Part shown: positions 1 through 7,156 of the stretch, one piece after another
Position numbering within the stretch: position 1 is the stretch's first letter
Layout of the letters: each line of letters opens with the position of its first letter
NCBI GenBank assembly: GCA_904420155.1
Contig: CAJFUH010000139.1
Coordinates: 1 to 16,990 of the forward strand
From: an uncultured Clostridia bacterium
Lineage (GTDB): Bacteria > Bacillota > Clostridia > Oscillospirales > Acutalibacteraceae
DNA length: 16,990 nucleotides
Direction of reading: 5' to 3'
Notes under the pieces: generated by a model
Databases searched by the model: none
What the model was told of the DNA's origin: nothing
What the model saw: the letters and a program-made list of their open reading frames with translations, nothing else
Made by a program: the position numbers and the translations under genes

Positions 1-4
1 AAAA

Positions 5-1753
5 TTAGGAAGGCATACTCCAAGACATACTCTCCTGCTGTAAGGCCACCATATGGGCAAACATCCCTTTCTTTTCCATCAGCTGCTGCGGCGTTCCTAT
101 CTCCGCCACTTTTCCATCCGCCAGCACCACCACTTTGTCCGCTCCCATAACAGTGCGCATTCGGTGGGCAATGATCAGGACAGTCTTATTCTGTACCAGG
201 CCGGACAGGGCTTTTTGCACTGCGCTCTCATTTTCTACATCCAAGCTGGCGGTAGCTTCGTCCAGCAGAATAACCGGGGCGTCTTTCAGCAAAGCCCGGG
301 CAATGGAAATCCGCTGCCGCTCGCCGCCGGAAAGGGTGGAACCATTTTCCCCGATAACCGTCTGGTATCCTTCCGGCAGCTTCTGTACAAAAGAATCGCA
401 TTGGGCGGCTTTCGCCGCTGCCAGCACCTCTTCATCCGTGGCGGAACGTCGCCCCAACCGGATATTTTCCATTACGGTATCATGGAATAAAACCACGTCC
501 TGAAATACAATGGCATAATTTTTTAACAGGGCTTCCGGCTCTATTGTGGATACATCTACACCGCCTAAAGTGACCGTTCCCTTATCCACATCCCAGAAAC
601 GAGCCGCTAACTTGGCCGCGGTGCTCTTTCCTCCTCCGGAAGGGCCCACCAAAGCGGTAACCTCTCCCTGTTTGGCTGTGAACGTGATATCTTCCAGTAC
701 CCCTTCGTCTTTGTGATAGGCAAATTTTACATGGTCAAAGGAAATGTCATAGCCCTGAAGCTGATACTGTTTCACACCCGTCTGGATGGGCTGTTCCTCC
801 ATTCGGCGCATCCGTTCAATCCTGATCTTGGCGCTGAATGTGGCGGCCATATGGGTATAAGCCGCACTGATGGGGTCGTACAGCCGGGATGCCGCGATCA
901 AAAAGATCAAAAACATGGTTAAATCCAATTGCCCGCTGGTAAGAAGCGTAATTCCCACCAGCACGGTGGTGGCAAGTCCTATCTTTAAAATAGACTGGGC
1001 AGCTGTAATACAGGTGCCTGTGGCCAGTTCCGAATGGATGGTCGCCTTTTCTGCCTGCGCCAATTTTTGATTCAGGCCCTTTAAATAGGTTTCCTTTTGG
1101 TTACAAGCCTTGATATCTTTTACCGTCTCCAGCAATTCCTGCAAACCGTCGGTAGCGGCCCGTTTAGCCAGCAAGCTGCGGGTGCCAAATTTATCCTGAA
1201 GCCATTTTGATCCTATTACCACCAAAAGGGACACCGGCACCACCCAAATAACCGCCAAAGCCATTCTCCAATTCATGAACAGCAGGCCGATAGTGACGAG
1301 TACCGTGGAAATAGCCGTACCAAAAAGCTGAGGGATAAAGTGGGAAAAGGCTTGTTCTAAAGAACTGCAATCGGACATAAGCGTGGAGGTCAAGTCGGAG
1401 AGGTCTCTTTGCCCAAAAAAGGATAAAGGAAGCCGGCGCAATTTTTCCGCCAGCCCAATCCTACGATTGGCGCTCTCCTGATAGGTAGCGATATATAGGC
1501 TTTTATATTGGAACCAATGGATCAAATAAATCAATACAACCAGCAAAACGCCCAGTGCGGTATAGCCCCACACGTCCGCTGCGGGATCTGTCCCTTGGGC
1601 TAATGCAGAGATAATTTGACCTAAAACAAGGACCAGCAGTCCAATGGGCACCATCAAGCTTAAATTAGCGGCTACCGTCCATAAGGTAGATTTTACCAGA
1701 TCTTTGGCGCCTTGTTCTGATAGAGCAAAAATTCGTTCTAATTTCTTTAGCAT
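5..1753 (-). CDS. ABC transporter, fused membrane domain and ATPase (second of a pair)
   Basis: This is a half-size ABC transporter of 582 residues. An N-terminal membrane domain of about six helices (residues 20-300) is followed by a complete ATPase: Walker A GPSGGGKST (370-378), Q-loop FQD (417-419), signature LSGGE (474-478), Walker B ILLDEA (495-500) and switch His530. The ATG at 1753 is chosen because AAGGAGG lies just upstream; an in-frame ATG at 1807 sits inside the preceding gene and has no ribosome binding site. The start overlaps the stop of the upstream ABC gene by 7 bases (ATGCTAA), so translation is probably coupled and the two proteins probably form a heterodimer. With an AraC regulator upstream, the set resembles YbtPQ/IrtAB siderophore transporters of the exporter fold, but a multidrug or peptide exporter is equally possible. 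The substrate cannot be read from the sequence. Confidence 0.93.
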   Translation of the reverse strand: MLKKLERIFALSEQGAKDLVKSTLWTVAANLSLMVPIGLLVLVLGQIISALAQGTDPAADVWGYTALGVLLVVLIYLIHWFQYKSLYIATYQESANRRIGLAEKLRRLPLSFFGQRDLSDLTSTLMSDCSSLEQAFSHFIPQLFGTAISTVLVTIGLLFMNWRMALAVIWVVPVSLLVVIGSKWLQDKFGTRSLLAKRAATDGLQELLETVKDIKACNQKETYLKGLNQKLAQAEKATIHSELATGTCITAAQSILKIGLATTVLVGITLLTSGQLDLTMFLIFLIAASRLYDPISAAYTHMAATFSAKIRIERMRRMEEQPIQTGVKQYQLQGYDISFDHVKFAYHKDEGVLEDITFTAKQGEVTALVGPSGGGKSTAAKLAARFWDVDKGTVTLGGVDVSTIEPEALLKNYAIVFQDVVLFHDTVMENIRLGRRSATDEEVLAAAKAAQCDSFVQKLPEGYQTVIGENGSTLSGGERQRISIARALLKDAPVILLDEATASLDVENESAVQKALSGLVQNKTVLIIAHRMRTVMGADKVVVLADGKVAEIGTPQQLMEKKGMFAHMVALQQESMSWSMPS

Positions 1754-3537
1754 GGCCGTCCCTCCTTTCCCACTTTCCACTGCGCAGAAGTCTGGTAATC
1801 CCGCCACATTTGGGCATAAACGCCTTGTTTTCCGAGCAGGTCCGCGTGCCGTCCATCTTCTACTATTTTTCCATCCCGCAACACCAAGATATGATCCGCA
1901 TTCTGTACAGTAGACAAGCGGTGAGCAATCATCAGTACTGTTTTCCCTTTTGTCAAGGTCTCAAACGCTTTTTGAATCAGGGTCTCATTCTCCGGATCAG
2001 CAAAAGCCGTGGCTTCATCCAGTACCACGATGGGCGCATCCTTTAAGATAGCGCGCGCCAAAGCGATTCTCTGTTGTTCCCCTCCGGAAAGATAAACGCC
2101 CTTGCTTCCCACTTGAGTATCCAGCCCCTGGGGGAACTTCTGTAAAATATCCCCACACTGGGCGGCGTTGGCGGCCTGGAGTACTTGTTCCCGGGTCGCA
2201 TCGGGACGGGCCGCTCGAATATTTTCCAGCAAGCTTGTTTTGAATAAATGGGTATCCTGAAAAACAAAAGCTACCTTTTTCATTAATTCTTGGGTGGAAA
2301 GTTCTCGCACATCCACACCTCCAATCCTCACTTGTCCTGTCTGGACATCCCAAAATCGGGGGATCAAACTAGCCGCCGTGGTTTTTCCTCCTCCAGAAGG
2401 GCCAACCAACGCAACGGTTTCCCCTTCTGATACCTGAAAAGTGACGTCATTTAACGCAGGATGGGATGCCCCTGGATAGGTGAAGGAAACATGGTCCAAT
2501 TCCACCTGATTCCCATGGGGTGTCTTGGGATTTTGGGGCTCCGGCAACGGAGATGTTCCCAAAATTTGATCCAGCTTATGTACCGCTTCATTCGCTTCCA
2601 TGATCGCTTCGCTGGCATACATGATACGATTCATCATCATAGCGCATAGGGGGGTGAATAAAATATAAAACAAGAAATCCACCAACACCGCCCACCCATC
2701 TGAGGCAGCCCCACATAGCAGCATACCAGCTGGGATTAACAGCAAAAAAGTACCGTTGAGCACTGCGGTAAATGCCGTCATGGGATTGCGGCAGGACATG
2801 GAATAGTCGGTAGCCAACTTGTTATACTGCATAATAGAGGTATAAAAACTCTTAAAAGAATACACAGTCTGCTGAAATACTTTGACCACTGGGATTCCCC
2901 GTACATATTCGGTGGCTTCTGAACTCAAATCCTCGATAGCCCGTTGATATACGCTAAAGAATTTGGCGTTTTTACCACCCATCATACGGGTCAGCAGATA
3001 GACCGACAGGATCATCGGCAGCAGGCACAGGAGGCCCATCCTCCAATCAAAGACAAAAAGCAGAATAATAGCGGCGATTGGGGTGACGACGGCGCCCACC
3101 AAGTCGGGCAATTCATGGGCCAGCATCTGTTCCGTCATACCTGCATTGTCATCGATCAGCTTACGTAGCCGTCCCGACTGGTTAGCAGTAAAATAGCCCA
3201 GCGGAACATCCACCAAATGTTGCGCCGCCGTTTTCCTCATATTCCTTGCCGTGCGGAAGGCCGCCAGATGGGTACACATCAATGCAGCAAAATAGACCGC
3301 CATACCCGCTAAAGCAAACCAAAGCGCCTGCCAACCATATCCAACTAAATCCTGTGCGTCCTGAAAATTTGGCAATGCATCGAATACGCCCCGCGCTACA
3401 AACCAAATACAGATATATGGCGCCATGGACAACACCGCTGAGACTCCCGAAAGGGTACAGCCTAATATCGTCAACTTCTTATGCCCGCCGGCATAGGATA
3501 AAAGCCAGGATATGCTATTTTTCTTTTTCTCCTTCAA
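1747..3537 (-). CDS. ABC transporter, fused membrane domain and ATPase (first of a pair)
   Basis: This half-size ABC transporter has 596 residues. The membrane domain covers about residues 15-310 and contains the FDWRM segment at 163-167. The ATPase has Walker A GPSGGGKTT (379-387), Q427, LSGGE (483-487), Walker B VVLDEA (504-509) and His539, so both nucleotide sites of the presumed heterodimer look catalytically complete. The start is a TTG at 3537, supported by AAAGGAGGG about nine bases upstream; the next in-frame ATG is inside the first membrane helix. It is the first gene of a two-gene transcript whose second member overlaps it by 7 bases. Upstream are a good -10 element and a 14-base palindrome. 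The gene pair and the AraC regulator suggest metal-chelate uptake of the YbtP/YbtQ kind. This is inference; efflux is the main alternative. Confidence 0.93.
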   Translation of the reverse strand: MKEKKKNSISWLLSYAGGHKKLTILGCTLSGVSAVLSMAPYICIWFVARGVFDALPNFQDAQDLVGYGWQALWFALAGMAVYFAALMCTHLAAFRTARNMRKTAAQHLVDVPLGYFTANQSGRLRKLIDDNAGMTEQMLAHELPDLVGAVVTPIAAIILLFVFDWRMGLLCLLPMILSVYLLTRMMGGKNAKFFSVYQRAIEDLSSEATEYVRGIPVVKVFQQTVYSFKSFYTSIMQYNKLATDYSMSCRNPMTAFTAVLNGTFLLLIPAGMLLCGAASDGWAVLVDFLFYILFTPLCAMMMNRIMYASEAIMEANEAVHKLDQILGTSPLPEPQNPKTPHGNQVELDHVSFTYPGASHPALNDVTFQVSEGETVALVGPSGGGKTTAASLIPRFWDVQTGQVRIGGVDVRELSTQELMKKVAFVFQDTHLFKTSLLENIRAARPDATREQVLQAANAAQCGDILQKFPQGLDTQVGSKGVYLSGGEQQRIALARAILKDAPIVVLDEATAFADPENETLIQKAFETLTKGKTVLMIAHRLSTVQNADHILVLRDGKIVEDGRHADLLGKQGVYAQMWRDYQTSAQWKVGKEGRPC

Positions 3538-3560
3538 GGTAAACTCCCTCCTTTTTATGA

Positions 3561-3574
3561 TTAGTTTAAACTAA
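3561..3574. promoter_or_regulatory. Palindromic operator in front of the ABC transporter genes
   Basis: TTAGTTTAAACTAA is a perfect 14-base palindrome. It lies between the presumed -10 element of the ABC operon and its ribosome binding site, at roughly +3 to +16 of the transcript, a repressor position. A near copy lies in front of the AraC gene (4601-4614) and shares TGATTAGTTTNANCTAAC. The TTAG...CTAA arms recall DtxR/IdeR-type iron boxes, but the identity of the binding protein is inference. Confidence 0.6.
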
Positions 3575-3583
3575 CCAAAATTT

Positions 3584-3589
3584 ATTATA
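3584..3589 (-). promoter_or_regulatory. -10 element of the ABC transporter operon
   Basis: The minus strand reads TATAAT here, 46 bases before the TTG start, in the gap between the AraC gene and the ABC genes. No convincing -35 hexamer lies at 16-18 bases upstream (the best is CTGGAA with spacer 18), so the promoter may need an activator such as the neighbouring AraC protein. The hexamer also reads nearly the same on the other strand, which lowers certainty. Confidence 0.4.
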
Positions 3590-3626
3590 ATGGGAACCTT
3601 TTGTATTTTCCAGCTCCAAAAAGTAC

Positions 3627-4568
3627 TTATCCATCCAAAAGGACACCTTTTTTGTACTCTCTGGGGGGAACTCCGTAATATTCTGCAAATGCGGCGGAAA
3701 ATTTGCTGGGATTTTGATACCCTACTGCTTCTGCAATCTGGCCAATCCCCATCTCTGTTGTCTGCAACAGTAACGCCGCCTCCTCCAGTCTCCTGCGTTT
3801 GAGATATTGATAAGGGGTTTCTCCATAAACCTGAAAGAAGCGTTTTTTCAAAGTAGTCAAGCTGATCCCATATTCTTCTGCTAAATCGGACAGGCAATAA
3901 TGATTGCGTAAATTCTCCGTCATTTTTCGTTGGATCGCTTCCATACGGCTGGAATCCTTTCTGCAATAATAAGGATGAACCGGTTTTCTTTGCTGACATT
4001 GAAAAATCAAGAAACAAAGAAGTTCCAGCGTTTTTAATTTATAATATCCTTTTTGTCCGGAGGCCGGCGCATCGTACAGTTCTGAAACAATATGCTGGAT
4101 TTTAGGATTGGCGCGCAGAATCATGACATTCTCCTCCCAAAGCAGCTGTTCAAACGTTTCTATACATCCGATTTCTTCTTCCAAAAAAGCATTTATAGAT
4201 TGCGACGCTGTTTCTGTATGGATAACTAGGCTTAATCCAACATATTCTCCCATCACAAAGGAAGAAGCCCTATTAGGCACCCCCATGTCGCTGACAGAAA
4301 AATCTTGGGTTCCTAAATAGATATGGCGACCGTCCGGCATGGTGCATTCATACCTGCCTCGCAGGCAATGGTTAATTTCTATATAACCAGGATGGGGATG
4401 TTCCTCTTGAAATCCATAGTGTGTATGAAAATCATTAAAGATTAACTGAATCCCAGGTAGAACGGAATAGACGGTCATCTTTCCATAGCCGTCTGGAAAC
4501 TCTATTTTATATATGGATCTTCCTTTTTCCGGATGACAGGCCCCGGGAAGCCAATCCGATGTATTCAT
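3627..4568 (-). CDS. AraC-family transcriptional regulator
   Basis: This is a 313-residue regulator. The C-terminal 100 residues (about 208-307) form the double helix-turn-helix of the AraC family: LSDLAEEYGIS with LKKRF as the first helix-turn-helix, then IGQIAEAVGYQNPSKFSAAF and the closing YYGVPPREY. The N-terminal half is a sensor domain (about residues 15-190), with an HTHYGFQEEH stretch and GYIEINHCLRG, as in PchR-like regulators. The ATG at 4568 has AGGAGG ten bases upstream. The gene lies upstream of, and in the same direction as, two ABC transporter genes, 89 bases away, and shares a near-identical operator with them. The likely role is to activate those genes in response to their substrate. 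The PchR/YbtA-like assignment rests on context and general appearance only. Confidence 0.93.
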   Translation of the reverse strand: MNTSDWLPGACHPEKGRSIYKIEFPDGYGKMTVYSVLPGIQLIFNDFHTHYGFQEEHPHPGYIEINHCLRGRYECTMPDGRHIYLGTQDFSVSDMGVPNRASSFVMGEYVGLSLVIHTETASQSINAFLEEEIGCIETFEQLLWEENVMILRANPKIQHIVSELYDAPASGQKGYYKLKTLELLCFLIFQCQQRKPVHPYYCRKDSSRMEAIQRKMTENLRNHYCLSDLAEEYGISLTTLKKRFFQVYGETPYQYLKRRRLEEAALLLQTTEMGIGQIAEAVGYQNPSKFSAAFAEYYGVPPREYKKGVLLDG

Positions 4569-4600
4569 ACAGGTTATTCCTCCTATAACAGTCTCTGTGA

Positions 4601-4614
4601 TTAGTTTCAGCTAA
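4601..4614. promoter_or_regulatory. Second copy of the TTAG...CTAA operator, in front of the AraC gene
   Basis: TTAGTTTCAGCTAA differs from the palindrome at 3561-3574 at two positions, and both are preceded by TGA and followed by C. It directly abuts a TATAGT hexamer on the minus strand (4614-4619) that can serve as the -10 of the AraC gene, so it would cover the transcription start. Two matched sites, each just downstream of a -10, indicate co-repression of regulator and transporter. Confidence 0.55.
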
Positions 4615-4704
4615 CTATAAACTTCTCCCATTCTTTCCAGATCGATTCTGGATGGGAACAGGTCTATCCGCTGGAAAAGCGAATAGATTCTTTAGAACCA
4701 CATC

Positions 4705-4733
4705 TTGTGTTTTTTCCTTTCTACTAATATAAT
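4705..4733 (+). promoter_or_regulatory. Promoter of the azlCD operon
   Basis: TTGTGT at 4705-4710 and a consensus TATAAT at 4728-4733 are separated by 17 bases. Transcription would begin near 4740. This argues against an ATG at 4742 as the azlC start and supports the TTG at 4784. The rest of the 215-base gap between the AraC gene and azlC holds only the AraC operator and the two promoters. Confidence 0.55.
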
Positions 4734-4783
4734 GAGAAAATATGACTTTTCTTTTAATTGGTGAGAAAGGAGATTCTTCTATT

Positions 4784-5473
4784 TTGGATACGAAAAAAAG
4801 CGCTTTCAAGGCAGCTTTTCCTTATACTGTGCCTATCTGTGCAGGGTTTTTATTTTTAGGGATTTCTTACGGATTTTTGATGAGCAGTAAAGGTTTCGCT
4901 ATCATCTACCCTCTCTGTATGAGTTTATTGATCTTCGCCGGATCTATGGAATTTGTGACGGTCAACTTGTTATTATCTACTTTTCAGCCGATATCGGCTT
5001 TTTTGCTGGCCCTTATGGTGAACGCCCGCCATATTTTTTATGGAATCTCCATGCTGGAGAAGTTCAAAGGAACCGGTAAGAAAAAATGGTATCTTATTTT
5101 CGGCATGTGCGACGAAAGTTTTTCCATCAATTGTTTCGCCAAAATTCCCGAAGGGATCGATCAAGGCTGGTTTCTATTTTTTGTCACTCTGCTAAATCAT
5201 ATTTACTGGGTATCCGGCGCTACGATCGGGGCAATTTTAGGAAATATTATCACCTTTCATACCGAAGGCATTGAATTTGTATTAACCGCATTATTTCTAG
5301 TAATCTTTTTAAATCAATGGATGGAAACAAAACGACATACTCCCGCACTGATTGGAGTGGCGGCCTCTTTGGTCAGCCTGTTGATCTTTGGCCCGGATAA
5401 CTTTATGATTCCTGCCATGCTCCTAATTCTCGCGGTCTTTTTGGCGATTAGAAAGCGGGTAGATAATTTATGA
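4784..5473 (+). CDS. azlC: AzlC-family branched-chain amino acid exporter, large subunit
   Basis: This is a 229-residue membrane protein of the AzlC family, which together with AzlD exports branched-chain amino acids (azlCD in Bacillus subtilis confers 4-azaleucine resistance). Visible family features are the N-terminal AFPYTVPICAGFLFLGISYG helix, FAGSMEF (51-57), NARHIFYG (80-87) and the DESF segment (110-113), followed by further hydrophobic helices. The TTG at 4784 is chosen because AAAGGAGA lies 11 bases upstream; the in-frame ATG at 4742 has no ribosome binding site and lies only nine bases after the -10 element. The stop overlaps the azlD start (ATGA), so the two are translationally coupled. 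No LRP-type regulator is adjacent; the divergent neighbour is an AraC regulator probably belonging to the ABC genes. Confidence 0.92.
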   Translation: MDTKKSAFKAAFPYTVPICAGFLFLGISYGFLMSSKGFAIIYPLCMSLLIFAGSMEFVTVNLLLSTFQPISAFLLALMVNARHIFYGISMLEKFKGTGKKKWYLIFGMCDESFSINCFAKIPEGIDQGWFLFFVTLLNHIYWVSGATIGAILGNIITFHTEGIEFVLTALFLVIFLNQWMETKRHTPALIGVAASLVSLLIFGPDNFMIPAMLLILAVFLAIRKRVDNL

Positions 5474-5802
5474 TCATGAGCCCATTGCAAAGTGTTATCA
5501 TGATTGCCGCTGTGGTGTTGGGAACCTTAACAACTCGTTTTTTGCCTTTTCTGTTATTTCCCGCTAACCGTACCCCTCCCAAAGTGGTTCAATACTTGGG
5601 AAAAGTGCTTCCCTATGCGGTAATGGGCCTGCTGGTCGTTTACTCCCTGAAGGACATTTCCCTTTTTTCCGGAACCCATGGCATCCCGGAAGCCATTGCT
5701 TTGCTGGCAATCATCCTGGTTCATCTCTGGAAAAAAAATATGCTGCTCAGCATCGCCTTGGGAACTATTTTGTATATGGTGTTGGTTCAGTTTGTTTTTT
5801 AA
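5470..5802 (+). CDS. azlD: AzlD-family branched-chain amino acid exporter, small subunit
   Basis: This 110-residue membrane protein has four hydrophobic segments, at about residues 6-22, 44-60, 73-87 and 90-110. It carries the usual AzlD features TTRFLPFLLF (21-30) and YLGKVLPYAVMGLLVVY (42-58). It is the partner of AzlC: the start codon overlaps the azlC stop by four bases (ATGA). A second in-frame ATG two codons later (5476) is possible. The 3' end overlaps a convergent small gene by 38 bases. There is no clear terminator hairpin after it. Confidence 0.92.
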   Translation: MIMSPLQSVIMIAAVVLGTLTTRFLPFLLFPANRTPPKVVQYLGKVLPYAVMGLLVVYSLKDISLFSGTHGIPEAIALLAIILVHLWKKNMLLSIALGTILYMVLVQFVF

Positions 5803-5971
5803 TCTTTCCTTTCATAGCAAACTCTAACCGCAGCCCCGCTTCCACATCAAAGTAATAGGGCATGGGAGAAAACTTTCCCATTTCCGGCATCTTTTCTTCA
5901 ATACGATTTGCTATCGCAGGAAGAATCCGAGATAAAGATTCTGAAAAACTGATTTGCCGTCCTTTCCACAT
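5765..5971 (-). CDS. Small protein of unknown function
   Basis: This is a 68-residue reading frame without a recognised family. The ATG at 5971 has AAAGGGGG at good distance, and the codons fill the gap between azlD and lysR, which would otherwise be empty. The predicted protein starts with MWKGRQISFSES, has an amphipathic helix-like stretch (residues 10-30, alternating Ile/Leu and charged residues), then MGKFSPMPYYFDVEAGLRLE and a basic tail. There is no signal peptide or membrane helix, so it is likely cytoplasmic. Its last nine codons lie opposite the end of azlD. It is downstream of lysR in the same direction with a gap of 114 bases and no clear terminator between, so the two may be cotranscribed. 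It could still be a spurious frame. Confidence 0.45.
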   Translation of the reverse strand: MWKGRQISFSESLSRILPAIANRIEEKMPEMGKFSPMPYYFDVEAGLRLEFAMKGKIKKQTEPTPYTK

Positions 5972-6085
5972 AATGACGCCCCCTTTCTCTTTACCATGCT
6001 TCTATCGTAACCTCATTTTTTTCGCCCCGGATACTTGTAAACGTAGAGGTCCGTATTTTCTCTGAAATATAAAAAGCTTTTCTTC

Positions 6086-6988
6086 TCATTGGTATCCTTT
6101 ACGGAGATAGCTTTCCACCGCTTCTATAAAATTTAAAATATTGGGGGTAGGATTTTTGGCATACAAAAGGCCATAAGGGATGGTATAGCTCCAGTCAACC
6201 GGTATCGTCACCAGAGAAGGGTGAATATCCTTCCAGCATTCAATATTGAGCAAGATGTTTCCCATTTGTTCACATCGGTTAAATACCTGGATATCATAAA
6301 AATTTTCAGTATCTTCTATACAGATCTGCGGATGGTTTTGTTCTAGATCATCTCTAATCAAATCATTGACTGGGGAATCCCCCTGCTTGACCATCATCAA
6401 AGTTTCGCCATATAAATCGGAAAGGGTGAGTTTTTTTCTGTCAGCCAATCGATGCCCTCTGGGCACGGCCACACACTTCCGATAGGTTCCCAATTGGTAC
6501 ATACAGCAGCGGTTCAACCACTGGATGGAATCGCACACCCCTACAATAAAATCAAATTCCTTTCCGATTTTTTCAATTACTGATAAAATCCCTTGGTGAT
6601 CATCCTCAAAAGGGACAATCTGTATTTTAAACTGTGGGAATTGGTCATTTACATGGTACCAAATATCCATAAACACCTTGCAGGGATTCAGCAGAGATGT
6701 CCCTACCCGGATGATTTGGTTTGCTGTTCCCTGGATTTTTTTTGCTCTTTCAATGACTTTCTCAGAATAGGAAATCATAAACTTTGCGTCTTTATAAATA
6801 GACGCCCCGCATTCTGTCAGTGTAAGTCCATGATTGGTCCGCTGAAACAGTTTCAAATCCAAATGCTTTTCCAAAACATTGATCTGTTTCATAACGGCCG
6901 TGGGAGTTAAGAATAAATGCTCTGCCGCCTTATTTAGGCTGCCGTAATCAGCGACACAGAGAAATGTTTTTAAGAGGCTGTTATACAA
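6086..6988 (-). CDS. LysR-family transcriptional regulator
   Basis: This 300-residue LysR-type regulator has an N-terminal winged helix-turn-helix (residues 2-60; SLNKAAEHLFLTPTAVMKQI is the recognition region, with a wing LFQRTNHGLTLTECG). A linker helix and a substrate-binding effector domain (about 90-295) follow. The start is TTG at 6988, supported by AGGAGG nine bases upstream. It is divergent from a flavodoxin/RibD-like/cupin/CMD operon and almost certainly controls it, as is usual for LysR genes. The promoter (TTGACA, 17 bases, TAAAAT) has a palindrome over its start point, which fits negative autoregulation. The protein has several cysteines (11, 60 and a CC pair in the effector domain). 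Whether they sense oxidants is not known. Confidence 0.94.
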   Translation of the reverse strand: MYNSLLKTFLCVADYGSLNKAAEHLFLTPTAVMKQINVLEKHLDLKLFQRTNHGLTLTECGASIYKDAKFMISYSEKVIERAKKIQGTANQIIRVGTSLLNPCKVFMDIWYHVNDQFPQFKIQIVPFEDDHQGILSVIEKIGKEFDFIVGVCDSIQWLNRCCMYQLGTYRKCVAVPRGHRLADRKKLTLSDLYGETLMMVKQGDSPVNDLIRDDLEQNHPQICIEDTENFYDIQVFNRCEQMGNILLNIECWKDIHPSLVTIPVDWSYTIPYGLLYAKNPTPNILNFIEAVESYLRKGYQ

Positions 6989-7022
6989 TACCGATTTCCT
7001 CCTCTTCCTCTGTATTTACTAT

Positions 7023-7034
7023 TGGTATATACCA
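7023..7034. promoter_or_regulatory. Palindrome, probable LysR recognition site
   Basis: TGGTATATACCA is a perfect 12-base palindrome. It covers the predicted start point of lysR and lies about 53-64 bases upstream of the predicted start of the flavodoxin operon. That is the normal location of a LysR-type recognition site, which represses the regulator gene and activates the divergent target. Binding is inferred from position and symmetry. Confidence 0.6.
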
Positions 7035-7062
7035 TTTTAATCTTCTGGAGATTCCCTGTCAA
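7034..7062 (-). promoter_or_regulatory. Promoter of lysR
   Basis: On the minus strand a perfect TTGACA (7062-7057) is followed after 17 bases by TAAAAT (7039-7034). Transcription would start near 7027, inside the palindrome at 7023-7034. This is the best-matching promoter in the window. Confidence 0.65.
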
Positions 7063-7074
7063 GCCATTCCAAGC

Positions 7075-7080
7075 TATAAT
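7075..7080 (+). promoter_or_regulatory. -10 element of the flavodoxin operon
   Basis: TATAAT at 7075-7080 has only TTCCCT at the expected -35 position (7052-7057). A consensus -10 with a poor -35 is typical of promoters activated by a LysR protein bound upstream. The start would be near 7087, leaving a leader of about 70 bases. Confidence 0.5.
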
Positions 7081-7094
7081 AAAAACACCGATGG

Positions 7095-7114
7095 GAATCA
7101 TGGATGAATGATTC
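7095..7114. repeat. Perfect inverted repeat in the leader of the flavodoxin operon
   Basis: GAATCAT, six bases, ATGATTC: seven-base arms match exactly. The repeat lies just after the predicted start point (about +9 to +28) and 26 bases before the ribosome binding site (7141-7147). It has no T-run, so it is not a terminator. It could be an operator for a second regulator, an extra LysR contact site or a small mRNA hairpin. Confidence 0.5.
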
Positions 7115-7156
7115 AAAGGTCCCCAATAAAGCAAGAGCGGAAAGGAGATTCTTGCC

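Noticed and set aside
53..503. Plus-strand reading frames over the ABC transporter ATPase
   Set aside because: They mirror the conserved ATPase motifs on the minus strand, lack ribosome binding sites and have no protein-like features.
2015..2353. Minus-strand frame of 112 codons within the first ABC gene
   Set aside because: It overlaps the Walker A to Walker B region of the real gene in another frame, so it is a composition shadow.
3571..4017. Minus-strand frame of 148 codons at the end of the AraC gene
   Set aside because: It overlaps the conserved AraC DNA-binding domain in another frame and would run through the operator region.
4637..4651. Short inverted repeat CCAGA-N5-TCTGG upstream of the AraC gene
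   Set aside because: Arms of only five bases, with no second copy near the ABC operon; kept out as probable chance, although it lies near a possible -35.
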